Shown here in pieces: positions 1 to 9,646 of a stretch of 64,000 nt of DNA (the first letter of the stretch is position 1; every line of letters starts with the position of its first letter). Source of the DNA: Halorussus litoreus (GTDB lineage: Archaea > Halobacteriota > Halobacteria > Halobacteriales > Haladaptataceae); NCBI RefSeq assembly GCF_003382685.1, contig NZ_KZ859512.1:28141-92140 (forward strand), written 5' to 3'. The notes beneath the pieces are model-generated. The model saw nothing but the letters and a program-made list of their open reading frames with translations. It did not search any database and was not told the origin of the DNA. A program made the position numbers and the translations under genes.

Positions 1-61
1 TGTCGTGTGGCGGGGTGGTGGGGTGCCCCCCTGGGGCGGTGCGGTGTGCTGCGCGGGACGC

Positions 62-3000
62 TCACTCCTCGACGATCTCCACGTCCGTGAACTCGAACCG
101 GGCACCGCCCGCTTCGCTCTCGGCGATCTCGCAGTTCCAGTCGTGAGCCTCGACGAGCTGCTGGACCACCGCGAGGCCGAAGCCGATGCCGACGTTGCTG
201 GTCGAGTAGCCGGGCTCGAACACCTGCTCGCGCTCCTCGGCCGGGATGCCCTGGCCGTCGTCCTCGACGTAGAATCCGTCGGGCAGGTCGCCGACGCGGA
301 CCGTCACGCCCGCGCCGCCGTGTTCCTCTGCATTCCGATAGAGGTTCTCCAGAAGCTGGCGCAGCCGCGAGGCGTCGGCTCGGACGTCGGCGTCGGTCTC
401 GACCGCGAGCGTGCCGTCGAGGTCGAGGTCGTCCCACCACTCGGCCGCCGTCGCTCCGAGGTCCACGACTTCGGTGGTGTCGACCGTGCCCCCGCGACGG
501 GTTACGACCAGCAGGGTCTCGATCATCTCCTCGATGCGGTCGAGCGCCTGCTCGACCTCCCGGAACGCTCGACCGGTGTCGTGGTCGACGCCGTCGGTTC
601 CCATGCCGAGGTAGATCTGGGCGATCTCGAGGGGGTTGCGGAGTTCGTGAGCCAGCATGCTGGCGAACGTGTCGAGACGTTCGTTCTGGGCTTCGAGTTC
701 GCGCTCGTGTTCGCGGCGCTCGCGCTCGCGCTCGACGCGGTCGAGTGCAGCCTCCGCGGTGGCTGCCAGTAGGTCGGCGAGCTCTTCCTCCTCGGGGCCG
801 AACGCGGCCGGCTCCCCGGAGACCACAGCGAGGACGCCGTGGTCCCCGAGCGGAATCCACAGGCCGCTCCGGATCGGGGTGTCATCGCGGGAGGCCACTT
901 CCGTCTCCGCAACGTCCTCGATGGAGACGGTCTCGCCGTCGGCGAACGCCTGCCACGTGAGCGCCTCGTCGCCCGCTCGGAACGCCGGCACGTCGCCGAA
1001 TAGCTCCTCGATGCGGTCGGACACCGCGGCCGGACCGAGTTCCTCCGCGTCGTCGTCCCAGAGGTAGATGCCGGCCTTTGGGAGTCCGAGCACGTCGGTC
1101 AGGGTCCGGAGCACGGACTCGGCCACCGCTTCGTCGGTCTCGATGCCGAGCAGTTCGCGACTCGACTCGTGGAGCGCGGCCAGCGTCCGCTCGAACCGCT
1201 TGCGCTCGGAGATATCCCGGACCACGCCAGTGCGTGCGAACTCGCCGCTCTCGTGGTGATACGGTCCGAATCGACTTTCGACCGGGACTACGCCGCCGTT
1301 TTTGGTTTGCAGGTCGAACTCGAGGGTCGCGCTCCCGAGGTCGTCGGTCGCGTCGGCACTGAGGTCGGCCGCCCGCTCGTTGATCTCGTCGCTGTGGACC
1401 AGCGAGGCGTGCGAACCGAGCAGTTCCTCCCGGTCGTAGCCCGTCATCTCGCAGAAGGCGGTGTTGACCATCACGAATCGCTGGTCGGGCCCGAGGGCGT
1501 ACACGCCGTCCTCGACCGTTTCGGTGATGGTCTCGTACAGTTCGAGTTCGCGCTCGCGTTCCCGACGCCGGATCGCCGTGTACAGGATGTGGGCGATGCT
1601 CTGGACGAACTCCACGTCGTGGTCGCCGAAGGTGCGGTGGTCGGTCGCGTGGGTTTCGAGGATGCCCCACGGATCGGTCGGCGAACCGACGATCGTGCTG
1701 ATGCCGCTCACCAATCCCTTCTCGGCCTTCAGGTCGGGGTAGTCGAACCGCTCCTCGTTCGGGAAGTCGTTGACCACGATGGGTTCGTGGGACAGCAGGG
1801 TGTAGCCGGCCTGCGAGCCGTGCTCGGTGTCGAACGTGACGGAGCCGATGGCGTCGTCGTCCCAGCCGTGCCCGGCCTTCAGCAGGAGGTCGTCCTCGTC
1901 CGGTCGGAACTCCAGCACCTTCCCGTGCTCGTGGCCGAGCGTCTCGGCGACGAGGTCCGCCGCCTCGTCCATCAGCTCCTCGATCTTCCGGTCTTCGAGC
2001 GCCTGCCGCGAGAACGACGAGAGTGCGCGCTGTTGTTCGACTCGGTCGTGGAGCTCCGCTTCGCGGTGTTTCTGCTGGGTCACGTCGCGGATCACGCCGA
2101 TGTACTCGACATCGTCGTCGGTCTCTCGGACGACGAACACTGCCTGTGCGGGGACCGTCTCCCCGTCGCGAGTCCGGAGGTCGACCTCGACGGTCGCGGC
2201 GCTTCGCTCGTCGGCGCGCAGGTCCTCGATGCGCCGGTCCACGAGGTCGCGGATCTCGGGGTCGTCGTCGATCACGTCCCACACCGACCGGTCGAGCAGC
2301 TCCGACCGGTCGTAGCCGGTCAGCTCGGTTAGCGCGGTGTTGACCATCGAGAACGCCATCTCGTCGTCGAGGATGTAGATGCCGTCGTCGGTGGTCTCCA
2401 CGATGGTCTCGTAACGTTCGAGTTCGCGCTCGCGCTCCTTGCGGTCGCTCACGTCCTGGAAGTACACCGACAGCCCCGTCTCGGAGGGGTACGCGCGGAC
2501 CTCGAACCACGTCGACAGCGGCGGGTAGAACGCTACGAACGAGACGGGCTCCTGGGTCTCCATCGCACGGCGGTACTCGTGCTCGAACGCCGTGCCCACC
2601 GCGGCAGAGAACACGTCCAAGAGGTTCTCCCCCACGAGTTCGCCCTCGTCGTATCCGAGCAGGTCCTCGGCCTCCTCGTTGACGTAGGTGAACGTCCAGT
2701 CGTCGTCGAGCGCGAAGAACGCGTCCGCGATGCGGGTGAACACCTCCGAGAGCTCGGTTTCGAGCTCCTCGCGGCGCTGTTCGAGTTCGTATTGGGTCCG
2801 CTTGAGTTCCGTGACGTCCTCGGCCGCGCTGACGACTCGCTCGACCTCGCCGTCCTCGACGACCGGGGCCGCGCTGACCGAGAGGTGGATCCGCTTGCTG
2901 GACGGCTTCTCGACCACGACCTCCTCGTTGTGGACGGGCTCGGCGGTTTCGAGCACCCGGTTCACGGGGTGCTCCTCGTGGGACAGCGGCTCCCCGTCGG

Positions 3001-3628
3001 CGTCGTACACCGTCCACTCGGCTGAATCGCCGTCCTCGGCGGCTGCATCGCTTTCGGCATCGAACGGGAGCTGGTCGTCGCCCACACCGACGAGTTCGGC
3101 GGCGCGTTCGTTCGCGCGGAGCAGATCCCCCTCGGCGTCCCTGACGGCGAGTGCGACCGGGCTCGTGTCGAACAGTTCCTCGACAAGCGCTTCCTCCTCG
3201 CGGAGCCGTTCGGCCGATTCGTCCCGGTCGGGAGCATCCCGGAGCAGGCCGGTGAACAGCTCTCGGCCGTCGCTCTCGTGGATGAACGCCGTGATGGAGA
3301 GGCGCGCCTCCTCGCCGTCGGCGGTCAGCCACGTGGCCTCGAAGCTCCCGTCGTCGAGCGGGGTCCCGGCGTCCCCCTCCGCGAAGCGCCGGTGCCACTG
3401 CTCGTAGCGGTCGCGGACGCGATCCGGGACGAAGTCCGCGAACTGCTCGCCCTGTAGCTCGGCGGGTGCGTAGCCAAGCAGGTCCTCGACCGCCGGGTTC
3501 GCGTAGACGACGGTGCCGTCGGCGTCGGCGGTGACGACGGCCTCCCCGGCCGACTCGACCAGCCCCTCGAAGAAGTCCTCGCCGGCGAGAGGGTCGTCTC
3601 CCGACGATTGGTCGCTGTGGCCCCTCAT
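62..3628 (-). CDS. Multi-PAS/GAF sensor histidine kinase
   Basis: A soluble sensor kinase of about 1188 aa with no clear membrane segment. Going along the protein I see about four PAS domains (roughly residues 20-525, with PAS-typical GYDRSELL and VIRDVTQQK-type motifs), a GAF-like domain (about 535-690), another PAS, a second GAF-like domain (about 815-960), a coiled linker, then the HisKA dimerisation helix with the phospho-acceptor in AHELRNP (His about 994). The ATPase domain follows, with the N box LYRNAEEHG (about 1096), G1 DDGQGIP (about 1123) and G2 GFGL. All kinase motifs look intact. An upstream GTG at 3667 is possible, but the ATG at 3628 starts a cleaner N-terminus. No cognate regulator is adjacent. 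The nearest receiver protein, at 7930-8289, is a possible but unproven partner. The sensed signal is unknown; the GAF/PAS mix suggests redox, light or a small ligand. Confidence 0.93.
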   Translation of the reverse strand: MRGHSDQSSGDDPLAGEDFFEGLVESAGEAVVTADADGTVVYANPAVEDLLGYAPAELQGEQFADFVPDRVRDRYEQWHRRFAEGDAGTPLDDGSFEATWLTADGEEARLSITAFIHESDGRELFTGLLRDAPDRDESAERLREEEALVEELFDTSPVALAVRDAEGDLLRANERAAELVGVGDDQLPFDAESDAAAEDGDSAEWTVYDADGEPLSHEEHPVNRVLETAEPVHNEEVVVEKPSSKRIHLSVSAAPVVEDGEVERVVSAAEDVTELKRTQYELEQRREELETELSEVFTRIADAFFALDDDWTFTYVNEEAEDLLGYDEGELVGENLLDVFSAAVGTAFEHEYRRAMETQEPVSFVAFYPPLSTWFEVRAYPSETGLSVYFQDVSDRKERERELERYETIVETTDDGIYILDDEMAFSMVNTALTELTGYDRSELLDRSVWDVIDDDPEIRDLVDRRIEDLRADERSAATVEVDLRTRDGETVPAQAVFVVRETDDDVEYIGVIRDVTQQKHREAELHDRVEQQRALSSFSRQALEDRKIEELMDEAADLVAETLGHEHGKVLEFRPDEDDLLLKAGHGWDDDAIGSVTFDTEHGSQAGYTLLSHEPIVVNDFPNEERFDYPDLKAEKGLVSGISTIVGSPTDPWGILETHATDHRTFGDHDVEFVQSIAHILYTAIRRRERERELELYETITETVEDGVYALGPDQRFVMVNTAFCEMTGYDREELLGSHASLVHSDEINERAADLSADATDDLGSATLEFDLQTKNGGVVPVESRFGPYHHESGEFARTGVVRDISERKRFERTLAALHESSRELLGIETDEAVAESVLRTLTDVLGLPKAGIYLWDDDAEELGPAAVSDRIEELFGDVPAFRAGDEALTWQAFADGETVSIEDVAETEVASRDDTPIRSGLWIPLGDHGVLAVVSGEPAAFGPEEEELADLLAATAEAALDRVERERERREHERELEAQNERLDTFASMLAHELRNPLEIAQIYLGMGTDGVDHDTGRAFREVEQALDRIEEMIETLLVVTRRGGTVDTTEVVDLGATAAEWWDDLDLDGTLAVETDADVRADASRLRQLLENLYRNAEEHGGAGVTVRVGDLPDGFYVEDDGQGIPAEEREQVFEPGYSTSNVGIGFGLAVVQQLVEAHDWNCEIAESEAGGARFEFTDVEIVEE

Positions 3629-3915
3629 AGGTGTCCTTCGGTGTTCATTGCCCCGGTTAAGCCCCACGGCGTAAATAATCTCACGCTCCGTAGGGTTGTC
3701 ACTGGGTGTTCCGTGGAGGACTCGAGATGATGGCTCAGGCTGACAGGCGGCGCGCTTTCGCGGAACCGGAACGCCGCGCGCCGCGCAACCGCGGATGCGT
3801 CCCGGCCGGACTCATGTCACGGGCCGGTTTCGTCCCGCCCTCGTATTTGAACCTTTGTGTGAATCTCTCGATAGTGTTTGTCCGAACGTTCTGTCGGCTA
3901 ACTCTTGGGCACGCG

Positions 3916-4309
3916 CTGATCTGTCCCCCCTTGGACTCGTACCGGACCGAAGCCCAGCGCGGCGACCTCCCGGACGGGCTCGCACGCCTGCACGAGCGCG
4001 GGGTCGAACTCGGTGCCGTCTGCACGGGCGGGCTGTTGTTCGCCGAGGCCGGCGCGCTCGACGGTCGGCCCGCGGTCACCCACGCCGAAGCGATGGCGGA
4101 CCTCCGAGAGACCTCCGCCGAGGTCGTGGACGCCCGCGTGGTCAACGATGGCGACGTGCTGACCGCAGGCGACGTGACTTCGGGGCTGACCTCGCGCTCC
4201 ACCTCGTCGAGAGCTCTGCGGGGAAGCTGTCGCTGACGAGGTGGCCACGGAGATGGAGTACGAGCGCCGGGGAGAAGTGTTCCGTGCGGCGAGGACTGAA
4301 TTCGGCTGA
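3916..4309 (+). pseudogene. Degraded DJ-1/PfpI family protein
   Basis: The reading frame through about 4190 encodes the DJ-1/PfpI nucleophile-elbow region (LGAVCTGGLLFAEAGAL, with Cys in AVCTGG) followed by GRPAVTHAE and VVNDGDVLTAGDVTSGL. After about 4190 the family's next segment (DLALHLVE) continues only in the +1 frame, and the family's C-terminal end (DEVATEMEYERRGEVFRA) is found in a third frame from about 4226 to the stop at 4307-4309. So there are at least two frameshifts. The N-terminal strand with the start codon is also missing upstream. The intact family members are glutamine-amidotransferase-fold hydrolases or chaperone-like proteins. This copy is very probably dead. Confidence 0.75.
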
Positions 4310-4355
4310 CCAACCGTTCGAGCCTGACAGAACGACGATGCGAATTGGACGGCAG

Positions 4356-6278
4356 TCAGTTCCGGACCGACTGGAGCGCGTTGTACGCGGCGACCTGCAC
4401 GCCCTTGTGCTGGTCCTCGTCGGCGAGCTCCTCCAGCTTCTCCGCCCCGGCGTTCGCGCCGACCGCGTCGAGCGTGCGACACGCCGCCGTCCTGACCTTG
4501 GGGTTGTCGTCGTCGAGGCGGTCGACGACGCCGTCGGTCACGTCGGCCACCGCGTCCGGGCGGCTCTCGGCGAGCCGCTGGAGCGTGACGGTGGCCTCCT
4601 GGCGCACCTCCCCGTCGTCGGACTCGAGCAGTCCCGCGACCGACCGCACCGACCCCGCCACCGTGTCGGGCTGGTCTCTCACCGACTGGCGGAGCCCCCG
4701 GATGGCCGACCGGCGTTCGCTCGGCGAGGAGGCGTCGAGGAACGAGGTGAGTCGCTCGACCCGCTCGGGCGTCGCCGACTGCTGGACCGCGTCGGCCAAC
4801 TCGGCGGCGCTGTCGAACGACTCCTTCCCGCCGACGGCGTCTTGGCCGCCCCCGCCGCTACCTCCGTCGCCGGAGCCGCCGAACACCTTGCTCGCAGCGC
4901 TGGACGCCGCCGACACCGCTCCCGACCCCTCGTCGGCGTCGGAGCCCGACGCCGACGAGGGGTCGGATGCGCCCGCGTCGGCGTCGCCTGCGGTGCCCGC
5001 ACCGCCCGCGCCACCCGCGTTCGCGCCAGCCGTCGTGGTTCCGCTCGGGGAGCCACTGCTACCGGCGCTACGGGCGCTACTCCCACTACCGCCACCGCTC
5101 TCGCCTCGGTCGCCGAACACGACCTCCGAGTCGGTGACCGAGACCGAGATCTCGTCGACCGAGTCGCGCTGGGGGTCGAACCGCTGGCCGGCCGACGGGC
5201 CGCCGTCGACGACGACGCCGACCTCGAACTGGGAGTCGGGGAGGTCGTCCCAGTCGGCGGTGTCGCCGGGGTCGAGCCGAACGTCGTCGGCGAGTCGCTT
5301 CTCGCCGTCGACCCGGCAGCCGACCCGCACCGACTTGGACGCGCTGGCGTCGTTCCGGACGACGAGTGTGGCGTTCGCCGAGTCCCCGGCCAGCCAGTCG
5401 GTCGAGACCGAGTCGGACGCTCCCGACGACCCGGACGCCCCGGACCCTGCCGAGTCGGACTGATCGCGACCGCGTCCCTGGCCCCCCGAATTCCCTTGCC
5501 GGCCAGCGTTTCGCTGTCTCTCACCGGTCTGCTGTCCGGCGGCGTTCCGCTGTCCACCGGCGTTTCGCTGGCTCCCGCCGGCCTGTTGGCCAGCCGCGGT
5601 CTGTTGGCCGCCTGCGCCCTGCTGGCCTCGCGAGGGCGCTCCCGACTGGGGCTGTCGCCGCCCCCGGCGAGCCTCGCGCATCTTCTGCTGGAGGTCGGAC
5701 TTCACGCGGTTGATGCCCGCGGTGTCCCGGCCGCGGATGCGCTCGGTGTCGCCGCTCGACAGCGAGATCTCCAGTTCGGCGTAGTTGTTGTAGTCCTCGG
5801 ACTGGACGTTCGAGATCTGGTCGTAGAACACCTCCTGCTGTTTCCCGCCCTTGCGCTGGGTCCGCTCTTTCATGTCGTACTTGTACTGGCGGTTGACCAC
5901 GACCGAGGTGTCGCCGAACAGCAGGTGGGCCGTGCTGTACTTGCGCGCGGGCTCGATTCCCATCGGCGAACTCCCTACGGCGCTGATGAACGTGTGGGCC
6001 GACGAGACCGTCATCCCGCCGGTCTCGCGCTCGACCTGCTTGCGGCTGCTGTCACGGAAGTCCTCCAGTAGCGTCGTGTACTTCGCGTTCACCTCGTGGC
6101 GACCCCACAGCCACACTGCGGTGCCCCCGATGAGCCCCACGATCCCGAGCTGACCCGCGACCTTTGCGGGCTCCTCGCCGCCCGCCATCGCTCCCACGAT
6201 GAACCCGACGACGAGCAGCGAAATAATGACGAGTTTCGGACTCCACCCGATTTTCCATCTCGTGCCGTTTATTGCCAT
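4356..6278 (-). CDS. Membrane-anchored protein with HEAT repeats
   Basis: A 640-aa protein of unrecognised function. Two hydrophobic segments (about residues 15-32 and 42-57) anchor it. They are followed by a basic-acidic folded region (about 60-195) ending in an RIRGRDTAGINRVKSDL helix. Next come a Gln/Gly-rich disordered stretch (about 205-285), a beta-rich CARDB-like segment (about 295-395), and a Ser/Gly/Ala linker (395-470). The C-terminus carries HEAT-type helical repeats (about 485-640; EVRQEATVTLQRLAES, KVRTAACRTLDAVG). HEAT repeats usually mediate protein contacts, so a membrane scaffold role is an inference. The start at 6278 fits a TATA-like element about 25-30 bp upstream. Confidence 0.85.
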   Translation of the reverse strand: MAINGTRWKIGWSPKLVIISLLVVGFIVGAMAGGEEPAKVAGQLGIVGLIGGTAVWLWGRHEVNAKYTTLLEDFRDSSRKQVERETGGMTVSSAHTFISAVGSSPMGIEPARKYSTAHLLFGDTSVVVNRQYKYDMKERTQRKGGKQQEVFYDQISNVQSEDYNNYAELEISLSSGDTERIRGRDTAGINRVKSDLQQKMREARRGRRQPQSGAPSRGQQGAGGQQTAAGQQAGGSQRNAGGQRNAAGQQTGERQRNAGRQGNSGGQGRGRDQSDSAGSGASGSSGASDSVSTDWLAGDSANATLVVRNDASASKSVRVGCRVDGEKRLADDVRLDPGDTADWDDLPDSQFEVGVVVDGGPSAGQRFDPQRDSVDEISVSVTDSEVVFGDRGESGGGSGSSARSAGSSGSPSGTTTAGANAGGAGGAGTAGDADAGASDPSSASGSDADEGSGAVSAASSAASKVFGGSGDGGSGGGGQDAVGGKESFDSAAELADAVQQSATPERVERLTSFLDASSPSERRSAIRGLRQSVRDQPDTVAGSVRSVAGLLESDDGEVRQEATVTLQRLAESRPDAVADVTDGVVDRLDDDNPKVRTAACRTLDAVGANAGAEKLEELADEDQHKGVQVAAYNALQSVRN

Positions 6279-6300
6279 ACGAGGGAAGATAACAGTAGCT

Positions 6301-6309
6301 CATATATTT
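6301..6309 (-). promoter_or_regulatory. TATA-like box, leaderless promoter
   Basis: On the minus strand this reads AAATATATG, in an otherwise GC-rich gap, centred about 27 bp before the ATG at 6278. That is the spacing expected for an archaeal TATA box feeding a leaderless mRNA. Confidence 0.5.
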
Positions 6310-6410
6310 GTTTTGCTGGGAATTCGCAAGCAGAAATACGGCGAGCTGACACGACAGTGGAACGGCCGCGCGCGTCACTTCCGACTGCTCCTTCCGAGCT
6401 ACGCGCTCGA

Positions 6411-7322
6411 CTACTTCTCGCGGCGCGCGACCTCGTGGCGACCGAAGCCGTAGCGCAGTCGGTTCGCCAGCCGCCGGGAGAACCGGCCCGCTCCGTCGCT
6501 GGTCGCCCGCGAGCCGAACCGCTCGGAGAGCGCGGCGTAGATGAGCGGCAGGGGAACCTCCTGTTCGAGCGCCTCCTGGACGGTCCACGTGCCGGTCGAC
6601 CCGCCGGCCACGTGGTCGTCCACGTCGCCCAGATCCGACCCCTCCTCGCGGAACGCCTCCTCGCAGAGTTCGAGCAGCCACGACCGGATGACCGCGCCGT
6701 TGTTCCACGTCCGCGCGACGGCTTCGAGGTCGAGGTCGTACCGGCCTTCCGCCAGCAGCTCGAACCCCTCGCCGTACGCCTGCATGAGCGCGTACTCGAC
6801 GCCGTTGTGGACCATCTTGACGTAGTGGCCCGACCCCACGGGCCCCATCCGGTCGTGGCCCGCCGGCCCGGTCGCCACCGCGTCGAAGACGGGGGTCAGC
6901 TCGTCGTACGCCCACGCAGGCCCGCCGATCATCAGCGAGAAGCCGAGCTCCGCGCCGGCGGGACCCCCGGAGGTGCCGCAGTCGAGGTACGCCGCGTCGG
7001 TCGACTCCGCGCGGCGAACCGAGTCCTCGAAGTGGGAGTTGCCGCCGTCCACGACGACGTCCGAGTCGGTCAGCGAGGGTTCGAGGTCGTCGAGCGCGGC
7101 GTCGACGGCCTCCCCGGCGGGCACCATCAGCCAGATGCGCTTGTCCTCGCCCAGCTTCTCGGCGAGGTCGGTCACGGAGTCGGCGGGGGTCGCGCCCGCG
7201 TCTGCGACGGCCTCGACCGCATCCGCGTCGAGGTCGAAGGCCACGACCTCGTGACCCGCGTCCAGCGTTCGCTCCGCGACGATGCGACCCATCCGTCCGA
7301 GTCCGACGAGGCCCAGTTGCAT
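6411..7322 (-). CDS. gnd: 6-phosphogluconate dehydrogenase (decarboxylating)
   Basis: A 303-aa short-type 6-phosphogluconate dehydrogenase, oxidising 6-phosphogluconate to ribulose 5-phosphate in the oxidative pentose phosphate route used by haloarchaea for pentose and NADPH supply. The N-terminus carries the Rossmann glycine motif GLVGLGRMG (residues 3-11). GGNSHFEDS, the substrate-binding GTSGGPAGAE, and the catalytic Lys in GSGHYVKMVHNGVEYA follow in the family order. The length matches the short YqeC/GndA-like form. The open frame runs upstream to 7505 through a poly-Gly stretch made by the poly-C tract, but the family begins at MQLGLVG, so the ATG at 7322 is chosen. Downstream at 6278 is the HEAT-repeat protein on the same strand. 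Confidence 0.93.
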   Translation of the reverse strand: MQLGLVGLGRMGRIVAERTLDAGHEVVAFDLDADAVEAVADAGATPADSVTDLAEKLGEDKRIWLMVPAGEAVDAALDDLEPSLTDSDVVVDGGNSHFEDSVRRAESTDAAYLDCGTSGGPAGAELGFSLMIGGPAWAYDELTPVFDAVATGPAGHDRMGPVGSGHYVKMVHNGVEYALMQAYGEGFELLAEGRYDLDLEAVARTWNNGAVIRSWLLELCEEAFREEGSDLGDVDDHVAGGSTGTWTVQEALEQEVPLPLIYAALSERFGSRATSDGAGRFSRRLANRLRYGFGRHEVARREK

Positions 7323-7466
7323 GTGCCAAGGTGGGAGGACTCGGCAGGTAGTGGTTGCGGTTCCGCGCTCGGGGGGAAGGCTGTTTCGCGCTCTGCGTGC
7401 AAGCCAGTTCCGTGCTCTGGCAGGAATCGTGGCTCGCTGGCGGTTGCGCGGGTGGGGGGCCGCCCG

Positions 7467-7505
<39 letters not shown>

Positions 7506-7526
7506 ACCGCCTCGGACGGTCCGTGT

Positions 7527-7775
7527 CTACCGCGTAGCGAAGTAGTAGAGCGGCACGAAACCCGGGAGAATGAACGGATACACGATGGGACCGGCGATAG
7601 CCGACTCCGCTCTGGCTATGCCGACGATTCCTCCCAACGTGACGAGACCGTATCCGACGCACGCCGCGAGCAAGCCCTTGGTCGCTCCGAGCGACCAGCA
7701 CGCGGCCGCGAGGGCGACCGTCACGAGCTGTCCCCACGCCCCGACGCGGGTCAACGCGGCCGGCTCGACGTTCAT
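7527..7775 (-). CDS. Small two/three-TM membrane protein
   Basis: An 82-aa hydrophobic protein with Ala/Gly/Leu-rich membrane segments at about residues 15-34, 36-53 and 60-78. No family is recognised. It precedes gnd on the same strand, separated by the poly-C tract. It is accepted because its composition is that of a genuine membrane protein and the opposite-strand frame is not. Confidence 0.6.
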   Translation of the reverse strand: MNVEPAALTRVGAWGQLVTVALAAACWSLGATKGLLAACVGYGLVTLGGIVGIARAESAIAGPIVYPFILPGFVPLYYFATR

Positions 7776-7929
7776 ACTCGGTCCGTAGTCGCCGTCGAGT
7801 GATTACTGTGCCGAATCTACTCCGAACGACGGCATCGCGCTTCGCTGGACAGCAGGTCGGTCGTGACGCTTCTCGTCACAGTTCGAGTCGTCACTGTTCC
7901 GAAATAGTCGCGTCGGGGGCCGACTGCCG

Positions 7930-8289
7930 TCAGGTCGAGAGGGTACTGGCCAGCAACTCCTCGACCGTCTCCTGCACGGCGTCGGTGCCCGCGAGCGGTT
8001 TCGTGACGTACGTGTCACAGTCGAGGTTCGGGTCTGGGGACTCGCCCGAGACCATGGCGACTCGATAGTCGTGGTCTCGGTCGCGTATCTCTTCGAGGAG
8101 TTCGTCGCCCGAGCCGTCCGGGAGACGGCGGTCGAGGAGCACGGCGTCGATGTCGGGGTCGAGCGACTCCCGCGCTTGCTCGACCGAGTAGGCGGTTCGT
8201 ACGTCGTACTCCGACGAGAGCGCCCGGGCGAACCCGTCCGCGAGCGGTCGGTCGTCGTCGATTACCAATACTTTCTCTTTGTCTGGCAT
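7930..8289 (-). CDS. Stand-alone response regulator receiver domain
   Basis: A 119-aa CheY-like receiver with no output domain. The acidic pocket is VLVIDDDRP (residues 7-15), the phospho-acceptor Asp is in AVLLDRRLPDGSG (about residue 53), and Thr/Lys-type residues (MVSGE, VTKPLAG) complete the fold. The start at 8289 (MPDKEKVLVIDD) is fixed by the family N-terminus. The longer upstream frame has no homology-like character. It is divergent from the HTH gene at 8472. The cognate kinase is not adjacent. Confidence 0.9.
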   Translation of the reverse strand: MPDKEKVLVIDDDRPLADGFARALSSEYDVRTAYSVEQARESLDPDIDAVLLDRRLPDGSGDELLEEIRDRDHDYRVAMVSGESPDPNLDCDTYVTKPLAGTDAVQETVEELLASTLST

Positions 8290-8471
8290 TATGGGGTCGG
8301 AGGCCACCGCGTGCCCTGTTGGGCACTGGAACCGCACGAATATCCGTTGGGGAGTCCGTTGCGCATCGTTGCAGTCCGTTCCGGTCGTTTCGTCCGTGCG
8401 GGTAGGGAGCGAATACGATCGCGCGACCGAAACAAACTGTTTATCCACGCGCCGGTGCGAAAATCGATGCG

Positions 8472-8849
8472 ATGGTCCGCGACCCGCTGGGCTCGGAAGA
8501 CGTCTCTGATCTCGAATCCGTCCTCGCCGCGCTCGACGACCCCGACTGCAGACGCATCGTCCGCCAACTCGACGAACCCATGACTGCAAGCCAGATTTCG
8601 ACTGCGTGCGACATCCCGTCCTCGACGGCGTATCGAAAGCTCGACAGGCTCACCGACGCTTCCATCCTGAACGAGCAGACCACCATCCGATCTGACGGCC
8701 ACCACACCTCGGAGTACGTCCTCGCGTTCGAGGAGGTCACGGTGTTCCTCGACGACCGGCGGGAGTTCGAGGTGTCGATCAGCCGACCGACCACGTCGGC
8801 CGACCAACAGCTCGCGGGCATCTGGGCCGAAGTCCGCAAGGAGACCTGA
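8472..8849 (+). CDS. Winged-helix transcriptional regulator
   Basis: A 125-aa ArsR/TrmB-type winged HTH protein. Residues 15-75 (SVLAALDDPDCRRIVRQL, TASQISTACDIPSSTAYRKLDRL) form the HTH and recognition helix, followed by a wing (ILNEQTTIRSDGHHTSEYVLAFEEV) and a short C-terminal strand. It sits 2 bp upstream of the small membrane protein at 8852, an arrangement I recall as common in haloarchaea. The two are probably one transcript, and the regulator may respond to a membrane or ligand signal. Confidence 0.88.
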   Translation: MVRDPLGSEDVSDLESVLAALDDPDCRRIVRQLDEPMTASQISTACDIPSSTAYRKLDRLTDASILNEQTTIRSDGHHTSEYVLAFEEVTVFLDDRREFEVSISRPTTSADQQLAGIWAEVRKET

Positions 8850-8851
8850 CG

Positions 8852-9127
8852 ATGGCCCACGTTCCATCCGCCATCGTCGCTCTCAAGACGACCACGCTGA
8901 TACTCGGCGGTCTCATCACCTACTTCGCGTTCAAGGCGTACCGCCGGACAGGCTCCCGGCCACTCCGTGCGCTCGCGCTCGGGTTCGGCGCGGTCACTCT
9001 CGGGTCGATGGCCGCGGGCGTGCTCGACCGACTGGTCGCTACGGGCGGCGAGTACGCCCTCGTCGTCGAGAGCGCCTTGACCGCGGTCGGGTTCGCTATC
9101 GTCCTCTACTCGCTGTACGCGGAGTGA
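8852..9127 (+). CDS. Small membrane protein (DUF7521-like)
   Basis: A 91-aa protein with three hydrophobic helices (about residues 8-27, 37-57 and 68-88), resembling the haloarchaeal DUF7521 family, which I recall as encoded next to HTH regulators. The start lies 2 bp after the stop of the HTH gene, so translation is probably coupled. The function is unknown. A membrane sensor or modulator of the regulator is only an inference from the pairing. Confidence 0.8.
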   Translation: MAHVPSAIVALKTTTLILGGLITYFAFKAYRRTGSRPLRALALGFGAVTLGSMAAGVLDRLVATGGEYALVVESALTAVGFAIVLYSLYAE

Positions 9128-9175
9128 GCCGGTCGCGACCGTCGGACCCGGTTTCCGACCGACCGATACGCCGAC

Positions 9176-9646
9176 CTACCAGCCGGATTTGGCCCGTGAT
9201 TCTTCGACCGTGGCGGACTGGCGGACGATGAGCACGTCGAAGGCGTCGGCGGCCGCGACGGTGCTCCCGACGCTGCGTATCGAGGCGACCATGCTCCCGG
9301 CGTTGTCGCTTCCGATGACGACCAGCGAAGCGCCGACCTCCTTCGCCATCTCGCGAAGCCGCCGGGCGATGGTGCCCGTCGAGGCGTACCGGTCCACGAA
9401 CTCGTGGCGGAAGTCAGCGGACGGTGACACGCCGGTCATCTGCTCGTGGAGTTGGCCGACGACCCGCCCGTCGTCGTACTCCTCCTCGGGACCGAGCCAG
9501 TCGCGTTCGCGGGCATAGGTCGCGTTTCCAGTCGGAACGACGCTGAGGGCGAGTACCTGCTCGCCGAAGACGTCGCCGAGCGCGGTCGCCCGAACGAGCG
9601 CGGACTCCGAGAGCTCGGATCCGTCGAACGGAACGAGTATGGTCAT
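9176..9646 (-). CDS. Universal stress protein (UspA family)
   Basis: A 156-aa single-domain Usp fold. It has N-terminal ILVPFDGSELSESAL, a central VVIGSDNAGSM and C-terminal VAAADAFDVLIVR. The nucleotide loop normally reads G-2x-G-9x-G-S/T; here it is GSDNAGSMVASIRSVGST, so ATP binding is plausible. It is divergent from a second Usp gene at 9871, and the gap of about 220 bp carries the promoters of both. Confidence 0.88.
   Translation of the reverse strand: MTILVPFDGSELSESALVRATALGDVFGEQVLALSVVPTGNATYARERDWLGPEEEYDDGRVVGQLHEQMTGVSPSADFRHEFVDRYASTGTIARRLREMAKEVGASLVVIGSDNAGSMVASIRSVGSTVAAADAFDVLIVRQSATVEESRAKSGW

Noticed and set aside
882-3398. An 838-codon alternative frame within the kinase gene
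   Set aside because: It is the same strand in another frame, extremely Arg-rich without domains, while the main frame has complete kinase motifs.
3795-6071. A 758-codon open frame on the plus strand opposite the HEAT-repeat gene
   Set aside because: It is Arg/Pro/Ala-rich, lacks any family motif and mirrors the codon pattern of the minus-strand gene. It is a GC-driven shadow.
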